The notes under the pieces are model-generated. The model was not told where the DNA came from, searched no databases, and saw only the letters and a list, made by a program, of their open reading frames with translations. Position numbers and translations under genes: made by a program. From Priestia endophytica DSM 13796 (lineage in GTDB: Bacteria > Bacillota > Bacilli > Bacillales > Bacillaceae_H), in contig NZ_FOXX01000003.1 of assembly GCF_900115845.1 (NCBI RefSeq), positions 25,563 to 89,562 of the forward strand: 64,000 bases of DNA, in the 5' to 3' direction. Below, piece by piece: positions 25,740 to 35,068 of the stretch; the first letter of the stretch is position 1, and the number at the start of each line of letters is the position of its first letter.

Positions 25740-25850
25740 TGCTATATATGTATATGAGTCTATAAAACTGGACAAGCTATTAATGTATTCCCCTATCTAT
25801 ACCTATAAGAAAACTCTTTGCTAGTACTGAGCAAAGAATTTTCTTATGTG
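25740..25850 (+). ncRNA. Candidate small RNA, copy 2
   Basis: Second copy of the block at 17560-17660: shared ATTAATGTATTCCCC (25781 region) and a hairpin with CTTTGCTAGTACTGAGCAAAG, then TTTTCTTA. There is no long frame. The copy lies 160 bp upstream of the second 54-residue gene, on the opposite strand. Confidence 0.45.
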
Positions 25851-25905
25851 TAAAGACTATTCAAATAGGATTCATCAATACCAAACAGGTTATAAGGAAA
25901 CTAAG

Positions 25906-25938
25906 AAAGCTCTTTTTTATTAAAAAAGAGGGCTTTTT
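25906..25938. terminator. Terminator between the small-RNA candidate and the flavin reductase gene
   Basis: AAAGCTCTTTTTT and AAAAAAGAGGGCTTT form a stem with T runs on both strands. Confidence 0.65.
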
Positions 25939-25976
25939 AAATCAAAGTTTATAAATCTTAAAGATGTATAAAAGGT

Positions 25977-26597
25977 TTAGATTTCTGAACGATAGGTTTT
26001 TCCTAACTCCTTACCAAGACCAAAATAATGACGGAAATTATAAATTAATGGATTCCATTGGTTTGGATCAATATGATTCTCTCCTATAATCATGTCTTTA
26101 TGAGCATGAACATGTATAGCTTCTGTCTCTACAATGGCAAAATGGGTTGAATAGTCAGGGATTCTAACTTGTTTCACCTTAGCTTCAATTTGAAGTGGAC
26201 ACTCTGCAATACGTGTAGGCTTAATGGATTGTGATGGAATAGGCGTTAATTCACTATGGAGGTACTTTTCCTTTTGATAGGTAAACCCTAGTTTTTCTTT
26301 ATAGTCCGGAACAGGATCTTTTCCTGTATAAGAAGCTATTTTCTCAACGTTTCCCCATAGCGAAGCGTTGGGAATATTAATGACACATTCAGGATGTCGT
26401 TGCAAATTCTCTAGCGCTTTTCCTCCTGCTGCAATTCCTAATATAATGTAATTTCCTAATGCCCAAGAAGATGACAGAGGGCTTATATTGACGGTTTGAT
26501 CTTCATTTAGTGTAGTGAGTAAAATAACGGAAGTCCCATAATATAAGACTTTAGGTTTGATTATTTTAGTAGATGGAAGTTGATTTATGCCGTTCAT
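25977..26597 (-). CDS. Flavin reductase-like protein
   Basis: 206 aa, split-barrel flavin-binding fold: VILLTTLNEDQTVNISPLSS, YIILGIAAGGKALENLQRHPECVIN, and the later segment HFAIVETEAIHVHAHKDMI. Start at 26597 is preceded by GAGGAG; the frame extends upstream to 26660 without a better site. Probably reduces or binds FMN or uses it on a substrate. Divergent from an ArsR-type gene that probably represses it. Confidence 0.78.
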   Translation of the reverse strand: MNGINQLPSTKIIKPKVLYYGTSVILLTTLNEDQTVNISPLSSSWALGNYIILGIAAGGKALENLQRHPECVINIPNASLWGNVEKIASYTGKDPVPDYKEKLGFTYQKEKYLHSELTPIPSQSIKPTRIAECPLQIEAKVKQVRIPDYSTHFAIVETEAIHVHAHKDMIIGENHIDPNQWNPLIYNFRHYFGLGKELGKTYRSEI

Positions 26598-26692
26598 CTT
26601 TATCTCTCCTCTATTTGTAGGCTCTTTTTTATTGTAAAATATAAACATCTCAATCCTCATCGAAATGTGGATTACATAGGGGAGGAGTAAAA

Positions 26693-27382
26693 ATGAACGT
26701 AAATCCTAATGTAGCAAAGATTGCTACTCTTGTAAGCGAATCTTCACGTGCAGCCATCTTAACCGTCTTACTGGACGGTCGATTTCATCCGGTCAATGAA
26801 CTTGCTTATATGGCTGGAATAAAGCCTCAAACAGCTAGTTTTCATTTAACTAAAATGATGAATGCCAATGTAGTTGCCGTTGAAAAACAAGGGAGACACC
26901 GATACTATGGGATTCTTAATGAAGAAGTAGCCCAAGTTATGGAATCCCTTTTATCTTTAGCTCCACCAGTCGAAGTAAGGTCCCTAAAACAAGCTACCGA
27001 GGATAAACAAATTCGTTTCGCAAGGACATGCTATGATCATCTTGCAGGAAATTTAGGTATACAACTAAAAGATTCTTTAATTGAAAGAGGCTTTTTATTA
27101 GAAGAACAAAATGAGTTTCTGGTCACTGAAGAAGGGCATGAATTCTTCAAGAAACTTCAAATTGATATGGGAAAGGCCAGAAAAAAACGTCGTTCTTTTT
27201 CACCTAAATGTTTAGATTGGAGTGAAAGGCGTCATCATCTTGCAGGATCCTTAGGAAATGTAATTTTAGAAAGGCTGTTAGAGCTAAATTGGATTCAACG
27301 TTTACCTAACACAAGAGCTATAAAAATTACTTCTGAGGGAAAAAGAGGGTTAAAAGAAATATTTTCTATTGATATTAGTTAA
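26693..27382 (+). CDS. ArsR-family winged-helix regulator
   Basis: 229 aa, longer than the typical 100-130 aa. The winged-helix is at the N-terminus: SESSRAAILTVLLDGRFHPVN, then MAGIKPQTASFHLTKMMNANV and VAVEKQGRHRYYGIL. A second domain (about residues 100-229) may bind an effector and carries a CLDWSERRHHLAG motif. GGGGAGGAG precedes the start. Divergent from the flavin reductase gene. Confidence 0.8.
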   Translation: MNVNPNVAKIATLVSESSRAAILTVLLDGRFHPVNELAYMAGIKPQTASFHLTKMMNANVVAVEKQGRHRYYGILNEEVAQVMESLLSLAPPVEVRSLKQATEDKQIRFARTCYDHLAGNLGIQLKDSLIERGFLLEEQNEFLVTEEGHEFFKKLQIDMGKARKKRRSFSPKCLDWSERRHHLAGSLGNVILERLLELNWIQRLPNTRAIKITSEGKRGLKEIFSIDIS

Positions 27383-27439
27383 AAAACTTTCAGGCATTAG
27401 ATTCAAATTTAGTTACCATAATGTTGATTATCGAAGAAA

Positions 27440-27473
27440 AATAAAGCCTTCGCTGATGAGCAAAGGCTTTATT
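27440..27473. terminator. Terminator between ArsR and the SunI-like gene
   Basis: AATAAAGCCTT and AAGGCTTTATT form a stem that overlaps the stop of the minus-strand gene. Confidence 0.75.
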
Positions 27474-27742
27474 CATACTTGAAAGTATGAATTTATCTCT
27501 TTTAATAGAGTTGATTTGTTTGTAGTAAAAAGTATGTAGTTTTCTTTCTTAGTTTTAATAAAGATTCGATCAGTTGTTCCATATGGTGATCCTATACGAA
27601 TTGCATCAATATCTTTACCTCCATATGTATCATCGTCTGTAACTTCAATAATATCCTCTAATGCAATATTAAATTTAGCAAGCTGCCATTTAACAATTAA
27701 TTCTTCTTTTGTTCTTTTTACATCGATTTCCACTGTAAACAT
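27473..27742 (-). CDS. SunI/YnzG-like small protein (PH-like fold)
   Basis: 89 aa from ATG at 27742, preceded by AAAAGGGGTAGG. Begins MFTVEIDVKRTKEELIVKWQ, includes VTDDDTYGGKDIDAIRIGSP and ends with an NKSTLLKEINSYF helix. The pattern resembles SunI/YnzG proteins, some of which give immunity to the lantibiotic-like sublancin; no bacteriocin gene is next to it, so an immunity role is a guess. Frame extends upstream to 27781 without a better site. Confidence 0.5.
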   Translation of the reverse strand: MFTVEIDVKRTKEELIVKWQLAKFNIALEDIIEVTDDDTYGGKDIDAIRIGSPYGTTDRIFIKTKKENYILFTTNKSTLLKEINSYFQV

Positions 27743-27942
27743 CTTACCTACCCCTTTTACCTCGTAATTACATTTTAACAAAAATTATACTTTTTCATTC
27801 TGGATACTACATAAGATTTCAGATTATACAAAATATGTTAAATATAGTAAAAAGCGCAAACCTGTTTAATAAAAGCGAGTTAAAACTTTTTTTCATTACG
27901 AACGAGCATAATTCACACATCCATTAATTCCCTTTCCACTTC

Positions 27943-28008
27943 ATAAAAAGTGAACACACCCAAATAGTTCGCAAAGTGAACGTCTGTAAAAGTTTACTTT
28001 TACGGACG
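27943..28008 (+). repeat. Resolvase-site-like repeat, copy 2
   Basis: Direct copy of 16785-16850. Contains a near-perfect 28-bp palindrome at 27981-28008 (central TT; arms differ at one position from CGTCCGTAAAAGT) and, before it, GTTCGCAAAGTGAAC. A third, degenerate half-site ACTTTTACGGACG is at 28091-28103. It lies 140 bp upstream of the resolvase relic, in the classical res position. Confidence 0.7.
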
Positions 28009-28148
28009 ATTCTTTTTTATAAGAAATCTAGCATTTTTATTGTTCGTTTAAGTTTAAAATTTAATTACGAACGTCCTCTGAAATACATACACTTTTACGG
28101 ACGTTTTTAATAGAATAATAGGAATAAAAATACAAAATAGCGATAAAA

Positions 28149-28777
28149 ATGGAAAATATAAAATTTGGATACGAGTAAGTAGTCAAAATCAAAATGAAGG
28201 TCATCAACTTTAATCAATGGATGAATTTAGAAATTTCTTTCGAGACATTTTCATCGATAAGTAAAACGGAAAAATTTCAATAAAGAACAGGATCAATTGA
28301 TGAAACAGATGATCCGTAAAGGAGATATTCTTTATATTCATTTCTTAGATCGCTTAGGTCGTAATAAAGAAGATATTTTACATTAATAGAGTAATATCTC
28401 AAAAGAGGTTAAGGCGCACATCGTAGTGACGAATATACCTTTATTGGATACAATCCAATATAAGGATAGTTTAAATAATTCTATTGCTGACTTAGTTCTT
28501 TAAATTCTCTCTTGGATTGCACAAGAGGAACGGAATTGTACTTGGAAACGTCAGCAGGAGGGTATTGATTCTGCCCCGAAGAATGGTATATCGTTTGTCC
28601 GTCCTAAAGCTCAGATTAGTGAGGAGTTTATTGAAGTGAAGCCTATAATTAGTGGAGAAATAAGAAGATTATAGCTATACAAGCTATGAAAACAGCCAAT
28701 GTGAAAAAGACAACATTTTATAAGTTAGTAAAGAAATATGAAGATAGTAAAGAATTATACAGTTATTATCATAAATA
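28149..28777 (+). pseudogene. Serine resolvase/invertase relic
   Basis: Several frames and many stops, but the family is clear in pieces: VSSQNQNEGHQL (catalytic-serine end), then DQLMKQMIRKGDILYIHFLD with RLGRNKEDIL, IVVTNIPLLDT, and IADLVL-x-ILSWIAQEERN, and a C-terminal HTH-like MKTANVKKTTFYKLVKKYED. The frame is broken by a frameshift near the start and several stop codons. The upstream repeats look like its res site. Confidence 0.85.
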
Positions 28778-28961
28778 ATAGATTAGGTAATTCTAATTAC
28801 TTTCTATTTTAGACTAATATAGTTGAGTCAATTTTCCGATATAAAGATTGATTATGTTTAAGAATTTATTTCATACTTATGATTTAATTGTAAAAAATAT
28901 TCTAGTTAGTTTAAAATTAACATTACTATATTCAACTAAAAAGAAATGAGTGGATTTTAAT

Positions 28962-30455
28962 ATGAGGATCAATGAGTTTATAGCTAAATTTGATAACCAT
29001 CCCGTACTATTCATTGGTACAGGCATTAGTTTGAGATATATAGAAAATACATTTACTTGGGACGGTTTATTATCCTATATTTCTTATGAATTAAAAGGTA
29101 ATAATGAATTTTACTTTGATTTAAAATATAAGTATCAAACTAATGGAGAGTATGATTATCCCCAGATTGCAAGTGAGCTCGAAGCTGAATTTGATGTAAT
29201 TTTACAAGAGGATAGAAATGGAAAATTCAAGAGAATAAACGATCTATTCTATAAAAATATAGGAAATAATATTAGTATAAGTAGATTTAAATTATTTATT
29301 ACAGAATTATTAAGTAATTACTCGATAAAACCAGAAAAAAAGGATGAAATAGCTGAATTACAAAAAGTAAGGAAAAATATTGGATCAGTGATTACAACTA
29401 ACTATGATACTTTTATAGAAGATATATTTGAGTTTAATTCTTTAATTGGTAATGAAATACTATTAAGCAATCCCTATGGGTCCGCATATAAGATACATGG
29501 ATGTGTACAACACCCAGATAAAATAATAATCACCAATTATGACTATAAGCAATTTGAAAATAAATACGAATTAATTAGAGCCCAATTATTATCACTATTC
29601 ATTCATAATCCTATTATCTTTTTAGGATACAACTTAGGTGATAAAAATATAAAAAGTATTTTAAAGACAATATTTACATATGTGGACCCTTCTTCAGAAA
29701 CAGCTGAAAAAATTAGAAGTAATTTCTTATTAGTTGAATATGAGGAAAATTCAGGTAACCTGGAAGTAGTGGAGCATGACATTGATATAGACGGTATGTC
29801 TACTATTAGAATTAATAAAATTAAGACTGATAATTTCATTAAATTATATGAGCATCTAGGAACATTAAGTCTGCCAGTATCCGCAATGGATGTTAGAAAA
29901 GTCCAAAATGTTGTAAAAGAGATCTATGCTGGGGGAAACATTAAAGTTAGTATTACAGAAGATATTGATAGCTTAAAGAATGGTGAAAAAGTATTAGCAA
30001 TCGGCTCGTTAAAAACTATAAAATATGAATATCATACTGCTGAGGAAATGATGGTTAATTATTTTAAACTAATTGAGGAATCTAACCATCAGTTACTAAG
30101 ATTAATTGAAAAACATAGAATCCAGAGTAATCAATTTTTTCCTATATTTGGTTTCATTAGGGTCCAACCGAATATTTCCAATTCCGAAAGGTTACAAGAC
30201 ATACAAATGAAGAAAATTAACAACCTGAAAAATTTACCTGACTTAGCTACAAATCATTACAGCATAGATAATATATTAGAAGACGAGGGGATTGCAAATA
30301 CTAATAAAACCTTGGCCATAGTAAAAGGTATTCTTTCTAGAAGAATTAATTTAGAAGACGTAGAAAGGTATTTAAAAGATTATGATAATAAACGAAGCAC
30401 TGATTATAAAAAATTATTATGCGTATATGATTATAAGAAGTATGTAATTGAATAA
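28962..30455 (+). CDS. SIR2-domain protein, probable anti-phage NADase
   Basis: 497 aa from the ATG at 28962 (a GTG at 28950 is also possible; neither has a strong ribosome site). The N-terminal SIR2-like domain carries FIGTGIS (residues 17-23, NAD loop), TTNYD (145-149), the catalytic-histidine-type segment KIHG (177-180) and the GYNLGD motif (222-227). The remaining 260 residues are helical and unrecognised. SIR2 domains of this kind (for example ThsA and DSR proteins) deplete NAD on infection. It converges on the restriction operon, sharing a terminator. Regulatory trigger is unknown. Confidence 0.8.
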   Translation: MRINEFIAKFDNHPVLFIGTGISLRYIENTFTWDGLLSYISYELKGNNEFYFDLKYKYQTNGEYDYPQIASELEAEFDVILQEDRNGKFKRINDLFYKNIGNNISISRFKLFITELLSNYSIKPEKKDEIAELQKVRKNIGSVITTNYDTFIEDIFEFNSLIGNEILLSNPYGSAYKIHGCVQHPDKIIITNYDYKQFENKYELIRAQLLSLFIHNPIIFLGYNLGDKNIKSILKTIFTYVDPSSETAEKIRSNFLLVEYEENSGNLEVVEHDIDIDGMSTIRINKIKTDNFIKLYEHLGTLSLPVSAMDVRKVQNVVKEIYAGGNIKVSITEDIDSLKNGEKVLAIGSLKTIKYEYHTAEEMMVNYFKLIEESNHQLLRLIEKHRIQSNQFFPIFGFIRVQPNISNSERLQDIQMKKINNLKNLPDLATNHYSIDNILEDEGIANTNKTLAIVKGILSRRINLEDVERYLKDYDNKRSTDYKKLLCVYDYKKYVIE

Positions 30456-30504
30456 TATAGCTTTAGATTTCAAGGTAAACATAAACTCAGAGCGAGTTTT
30501 TAAT

Positions 30505-30537
30505 AAAAAAGAGTCAGAAAATCTGACTCTTTTTTAT
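30505..30537. terminator. Bidirectional terminator between SIR2 and the res-like gene
   Basis: AAAAAAGAGTCAGA and TCTGACTCTTTTTT form a perfect stem around loop AAA; it serves both converging genes. Confidence 0.9.
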
Positions 30538-30540
30538 TAT

Positions 30541-33159
30541 TTAATTATCCTCATTTAAAACTAACTTTGATTGACCTTTCATTACTTGATTACCAGTTAT
30601 AATTCGGTAGCCCATTTCACTTGCGATTGCAATCTCTTTTGCGGCCTTTTCTTTAGCTTTTACTATTGGATCATCAATTTTGTTATCACCTTTAACTTCT
30701 ACGATAAGCATCTTACCGTCATTTTTTTCAATTAAGAAGTCTGGATAATAACTTCTCACGGTGTTTGAATTCGGATCAATATACTGAATGTAAAAATCAG
30801 ATTGACCATGAGTTAGCATCCCTGTAAAATAAACTTTTCGTATATCTTGGAGTCTAACAATTTCTTCAAAGAATCTTTTTTCGGGAGTAGAGTCAAAACA
30901 GTAGGTATCTAAATGGAAACTTTTACCGATAAAAGTTTTGAATGCCACATCGTTAATTTCTACTGTCAGTTTTGGATTTGCATTAACCTGATAATAACCT
31001 TCCTTCGGTTTCTTAACTAGATTTATTTCTTTAGTTTCTTTCTTTTCATAGCTTTCTAAAGTATATATCTCATTAAATAACTTTGGAATAATCCAATCAT
31101 ATAGGAGTTCATTATAGGTATTTACATACTCTAAGATTGTTTTATACCCTTGTATAGAGTTAGAAAGAATATTGTTCAATTCTACACATGAACGGTTTAG
31201 ATATCTAGAAATCTCAGCTACTAATGTAAGTGAACTGAATGTTCGCTTATCGCGAAACTCAGTTAAATCTTCACTAATCTTCCTGTTTACTTTACCAGCT
31301 ATTAATCCTGATTGTTCTGTATGAACTAGTTTATATTTTTCTAAATTTGCTTTATCAAATTCAAAATCAATATCCTTAGACAATTGCTTTTCATTTAATT
31401 CATATAGTTTCTTACGTCGATTAACCCTAATTGTGACTGGGGGTGGTACAAGGTGAATATTATATTCTTCACTCTGGTTCTTATTTTGAGATAAATCGTT
31501 GATACTCATTCGAAAATTGTGTTCTAGTTCCTCTTCAAGTATCTCCATATTTTCTTCAGAAAGATATACATTAGCTCTTTCTTGAAAATTACCAATAGCT
31601 CTTAGACATCTCATGGTTGCCTGTAATACAAATATCTTAGACTTAGGTTTTCTAAATAATGCTACGCCAAATAAAGATCTACAATTCCAGCCTTCACGTC
31701 CTTTATTAACAAGAAGAATAAATTGTTTATCAGATGTAGGTGTATCTAGACGATTAAATTCCCTAATATCATCGTTAGTTGATAACTTATTATCTCCCAC
31801 GTTTACTAGAATTTTATCAATTGGAATATTTAAATCATTTAAGATTTCTTCTAGGGCAGGTTTTAAATCATTTTGAAGTTCTTCTATAGTACTGGCGAAA
31901 ATTGCGAGTTTAGGAAGCATTCCTTCATAACGATTATCTTTATACTTATCCCAAAAATTTCTTACAGCCAAATTTAGAAATTCTCTTGACTTTGGATTAG
32001 AATAACCATTTACCGTCACATTCTTGAGGTATTTCTTTTCTATAGCATCTTTTAATCCATAAGCATAAACAACTTCTGGGAATACCTCTTTTCCAATATA
32101 AGGAGTACCTGTATAGTTATAGCAGGCAACTACCGATGTGCCTGATTCCCTTAAAGATTTTGCAAGTTCGTTTATTGTTAATCTTAGACTTGTCTTGCTG
32201 GATTTTAACCCCATATCCTTTGCTAGAGCATTTCCAAAAGAATGGTGAGCTTCATCAACGTAGATTCCTAATTGTTCAAGACGCGTTAACTTAGAAAAAC
32301 GTTGATTATCAAGTAATTCTCCTTCATCTTCAGGCTGATTGATACTATACAAATCTGAGATATCATCATAAGCAGTGCCTGTTTCATAAGAGGAAGAACC
32401 ATAAAGTTGGTCAACTTTACTTTTCTCTTTATGTTGTTTTTTTAAAATAATCTTTTGGGTGTTGGAGATAATAATATTATATTTAGAACGATCAATTGTA
32501 TTTAGCGTTGTACCAGCATCTTCAAGAAAATGAATTTTAAGATGAGTATTTAATAAATTTAGATACTCAGGTGGAATTACAAGAGATCTATCAAACGTTT
32601 GAATTTCTTTTAACGAACGTAATACAGTTTTATCAGGTGCAAAAACTAACGCATTATGGCAATACTTTTTATCTTTTGGAAATTTATTTGCTAGTAAAAA
32701 TTCATAAAAGATACAGGTTGCCATTAAAATTGTTTTACCTGTGCCCATTGTTAGTGCAAAAATATAATTCGGATAATCTTGAGCAAATTTTTTCATTCTG
32801 GAAAAAACACTTTGGTACTGGTCTATATCTACACTGAATAAAGTACTCTGTTCACCTTTTGAAAGTCCTAAATCACTTCTTTTTTCAAAACCATCTTTTT
32901 TGTGGTACCAATCTTCAAAAATTTGATGGACCTGCTTATTATCTAGGTACTCTTTTAAGAATACATACATCTCTAAGGCCTCAAATTGAGGTGTACGTAG
33001 AAATGAATTAGAGTTAGAGGAATCGTTGAAGTCTAAAAATTTTTTTGAAAGACTTCTATAATGGTTTCTAATTCGACCTCTATTTTCTTCATAGAAATCT
33101 CTTAAATAATTAAAAAATGCGAAATCCAGTGCAAAGTCTTTTGTCTTTGTTTTAGCCAT
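30541..33159 (-). CDS. Type III-like restriction helicase-nuclease (Res-like)
   Basis: About 872 aa, SF2 helicase with C-terminal nuclease. Walker A TMGTGKT (residues 139-145 counted from the TTG at 33165), DEAH box IYVDEAHHSF (about 301-310), later motif LVNKGREGWNCRSLFGVAL. Near the C-terminus YPDF and IVEVKG (D809, E823, K825) form a PD-(D/E)xK site. The chosen ATG at 33159 overlaps the methyltransferase stop by 8 bp, showing translational coupling; a TTG at 33165 is an alternative. It resembles Res of type III systems; here its partner methylase carries an unusually long C-terminal region, and a UvrD nuclease gene is in the same operon. Confidence 0.8.
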   Translation of the reverse strand: MAKTKTKDFALDFAFFNYLRDFYEENRGRIRNHYRSLSKKFLDFNDSSNSNSFLRTPQFEALEMYVFLKEYLDNKQVHQIFEDWYHKKDGFEKRSDLGLSKGEQSTLFSVDIDQYQSVFSRMKKFAQDYPNYIFALTMGTGKTILMATCIFYEFLLANKFPKDKKYCHNALVFAPDKTVLRSLKEIQTFDRSLVIPPEYLNLLNTHLKIHFLEDAGTTLNTIDRSKYNIIISNTQKIILKKQHKEKSKVDQLYGSSSYETGTAYDDISDLYSINQPEDEGELLDNQRFSKLTRLEQLGIYVDEAHHSFGNALAKDMGLKSSKTSLRLTINELAKSLRESGTSVVACYNYTGTPYIGKEVFPEVVYAYGLKDAIEKKYLKNVTVNGYSNPKSREFLNLAVRNFWDKYKDNRYEGMLPKLAIFASTIEELQNDLKPALEEILNDLNIPIDKILVNVGDNKLSTNDDIREFNRLDTPTSDKQFILLVNKGREGWNCRSLFGVALFRKPKSKIFVLQATMRCLRAIGNFQERANVYLSEENMEILEEELEHNFRMSINDLSQNKNQSEEYNIHLVPPPVTIRVNRRKKLYELNEKQLSKDIDFEFDKANLEKYKLVHTEQSGLIAGKVNRKISEDLTEFRDKRTFSSLTLVAEISRYLNRSCVELNNILSNSIQGYKTILEYVNTYNELLYDWIIPKLFNEIYTLESYEKKETKEINLVKKPKEGYYQVNANPKLTVEINDVAFKTFIGKSFHLDTYCFDSTPEKRFFEEIVRLQDIRKVYFTGMLTHGQSDFYIQYIDPNSNTVRSYYPDFLIEKNDGKMLIVEVKGDNKIDDPIVKAKEKAAKEIAIASEMGYRIITGNQVMKGQSKLVLNEDN

Positions 33160-35053
33160 TATCAATACTCACCTCTAAGGACTCAGATAAAAGGTCAGTA
33201 ATCTTTATGCGAATTGTACCAGAGGATTCTGGTATGTTATAAATTCCTGTTACAACTTCATTTTTATCTGGGATATCTACCACTGTTGGTTCTAATACTG
33301 CTCCATCATAATTCCAATCAATAATTATTGACTCCACAAGTTCTTTCCAATCTTCTACGTTTTCTTTCATAATGCTCAATTTCTGAAGAAGATTCATTGG
33401 ATAGAAATTATTAATAATTAACTTGTTATCTTCTACTAGGATTTCAGCTTCTGAGTCCCTCCTGAATTCAAGGTTTGATTTATCCCTTAAAATATCAACT
33501 ACTTCAACATCAAGTTTGTAACCGACTTCTTGCTCTAGAGCTGCAGCTAAATCTGACTCATGGCCCATGCAGATTAAAAGTAATTTCTCTACAGGCTGAT
33601 TAGGATGTTCCTGTTGACGTTTTTCAAATAGTTTATAATCAAAGTTTGTAATTAATTCATTTAAATCTGCTCTGGTAGCAATACGATTGACAGGCATAAT
33701 TTTGACCATTTTCCCATCCTTTTCACCATCGTATACTGCATTATTTAGGATAGGCTGTATTTCTAATGCCTCTATGAGTATTTCTTTAGCTTGTACAGGA
33801 TTCCGAAATACATCATAGTTGTTTACATTAGAAATTGAGAAGCCTGTATATAAAGTGACTGCTTCAATTTCTTGATCAGGATTTTCAATTTCTAAATCAT
33901 TAGAAGCTTTGATTAATCGCTTAGTTGTTGTTTGTATTGCACCTAAATTGATGTCAGTTCCTAAAAATCTTCTCCCAGTCTTCATAGCAACAGCTTGAGT
34001 AGTACCAGAACCCATAAAACAATCAAAGATTAAATCTCCAGCATTGGAACCCATTTTTATAATTCGTTCTAGTAGAGCCTCTGGTTTTTGAGTTGGGTAT
34101 CCATTTCTTTCCTGCGCAACAGGATTAACAGCTGGTATATCAAGCCATATATCTTGTAACTTCACTCCTTGCATTTCATCTAAGTATTGCTTATATTGAA
34201 TTCTCCCTTTCTTATCATCTGGGAAAATTAGTCTTCCTTCTTTATCGAACTCTTCCATTTTTTCGTAAGTCCATTTATAACCGTTCTGATGGGGCCAATA
34301 ACCTTTATAATTATAATAGAGATTAGGTCGAGGACCTGGATTACCTGTTGGTATAGGTATATATAACCTATCGTTCTCATCTTTACGAGCTCTTTTTAGA
34401 TATTTCTCATCGTATTCATGATATTGCATATTAAATGTATAATTCTGAGATTTAGAATACCAATATATAGTATCGTGTAAAGCACCACACTTCTTCGTGG
34501 ATAATCCAGTAGAGGTAGATCTCTTCCAAATTATCTCGTTTCGAAAGTTACTAGGAGAAAATATTTCGTCTAAAATACATCTTAATTGATAATTCTTCTC
34601 CTCATCACAGTGAACAAAAATATTTCCATCTTCACTTAATAACTCTTTGATTAAGATTAGTCTTTCATACATAAATTGTAGATAATCATCATTAGACCAA
34701 ATATCCGTGTATTGTTTCTCCTCAAAGGAATTATGATCATTTAATACATTTTTTCCTCTTAAAGAAATTTTCTTTTTATAATCAGCTTTTGAATCAAATG
34801 GAGGATCAATATATATTAATTTTATCTTTCCACGATATTCTTTTAGTAGGTGACTCATAACCTGAAGATTATCTCCCCAAAATATCTTATTTATCCAACC
34901 ATTAATAGAATCTCCATAGGTTTCTTTTATTTGTGCGGGATAAAACTGGGTAGATCGGAAGGGACGTTTTCCTTTCCAATTCAACATAGGATAACCTTTA
35001 ATAGGTTCAAATTCATACTGTTCGATGCTTGTTTCTTGATTGTTAGTGTTCAA
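33152..35053 (-). CDS. DNA methyltransferase, Mod-like (beta class)
   Basis: 633 aa starting at TTG with GGGAGTG upstream. Motif IV DPPF at residues 83-86 precedes motif I FMGSG at 346-350, the order of beta-class N6-adenine/N4-cytosine enzymes; the target-recognition region lies between (about 170-330). The unusually long C-terminal part (about 380-633) is unlike a minimal Mod and may bind the helicase. It begins 15 bp after the UvrD gene and overlaps the Res gene. Modified base is not known. Confidence 0.82.
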   Translation of the reverse strand: MNTNNQETSIEQYEFEPIKGYPMLNWKGKRPFRSTQFYPAQIKETYGDSINGWINKIFWGDNLQVMSHLLKEYRGKIKLIYIDPPFDSKADYKKKISLRGKNVLNDHNSFEEKQYTDIWSNDDYLQFMYERLILIKELLSEDGNIFVHCDEEKNYQLRCILDEIFSPSNFRNEIIWKRSTSTGLSTKKCGALHDTIYWYSKSQNYTFNMQYHEYDEKYLKRARKDENDRLYIPIPTGNPGPRPNLYYNYKGYWPHQNGYKWTYEKMEEFDKEGRLIFPDDKKGRIQYKQYLDEMQGVKLQDIWLDIPAVNPVAQERNGYPTQKPEALLERIIKMGSNAGDLIFDCFMGSGTTQAVAMKTGRRFLGTDINLGAIQTTTKRLIKASNDLEIENPDQEIEAVTLYTGFSISNVNNYDVFRNPVQAKEILIEALEIQPILNNAVYDGEKDGKMVKIMPVNRIATRADLNELITNFDYKLFEKRQQEHPNQPVEKLLLICMGHESDLAAALEQEVGYKLDVEVVDILRDKSNLEFRRDSEAEILVEDNKLIINNFYPMNLLQKLSIMKENVEDWKELVESIIIDWNYDGAVLEPTVVDIPDKNEVVTGIYNIPESSGTIRIKITDLLSESLEVSIDNG

Positions 35054-35068
35054 TTATATATACACTCC

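Noticed and set aside
28777..28949. Inverted repeat TAGTTGA / TCAACTA before the SIR2 gene as an operator
   Set aside because: It is short, widely spaced and in A+T-rich DNA where such pairs are frequent by chance.
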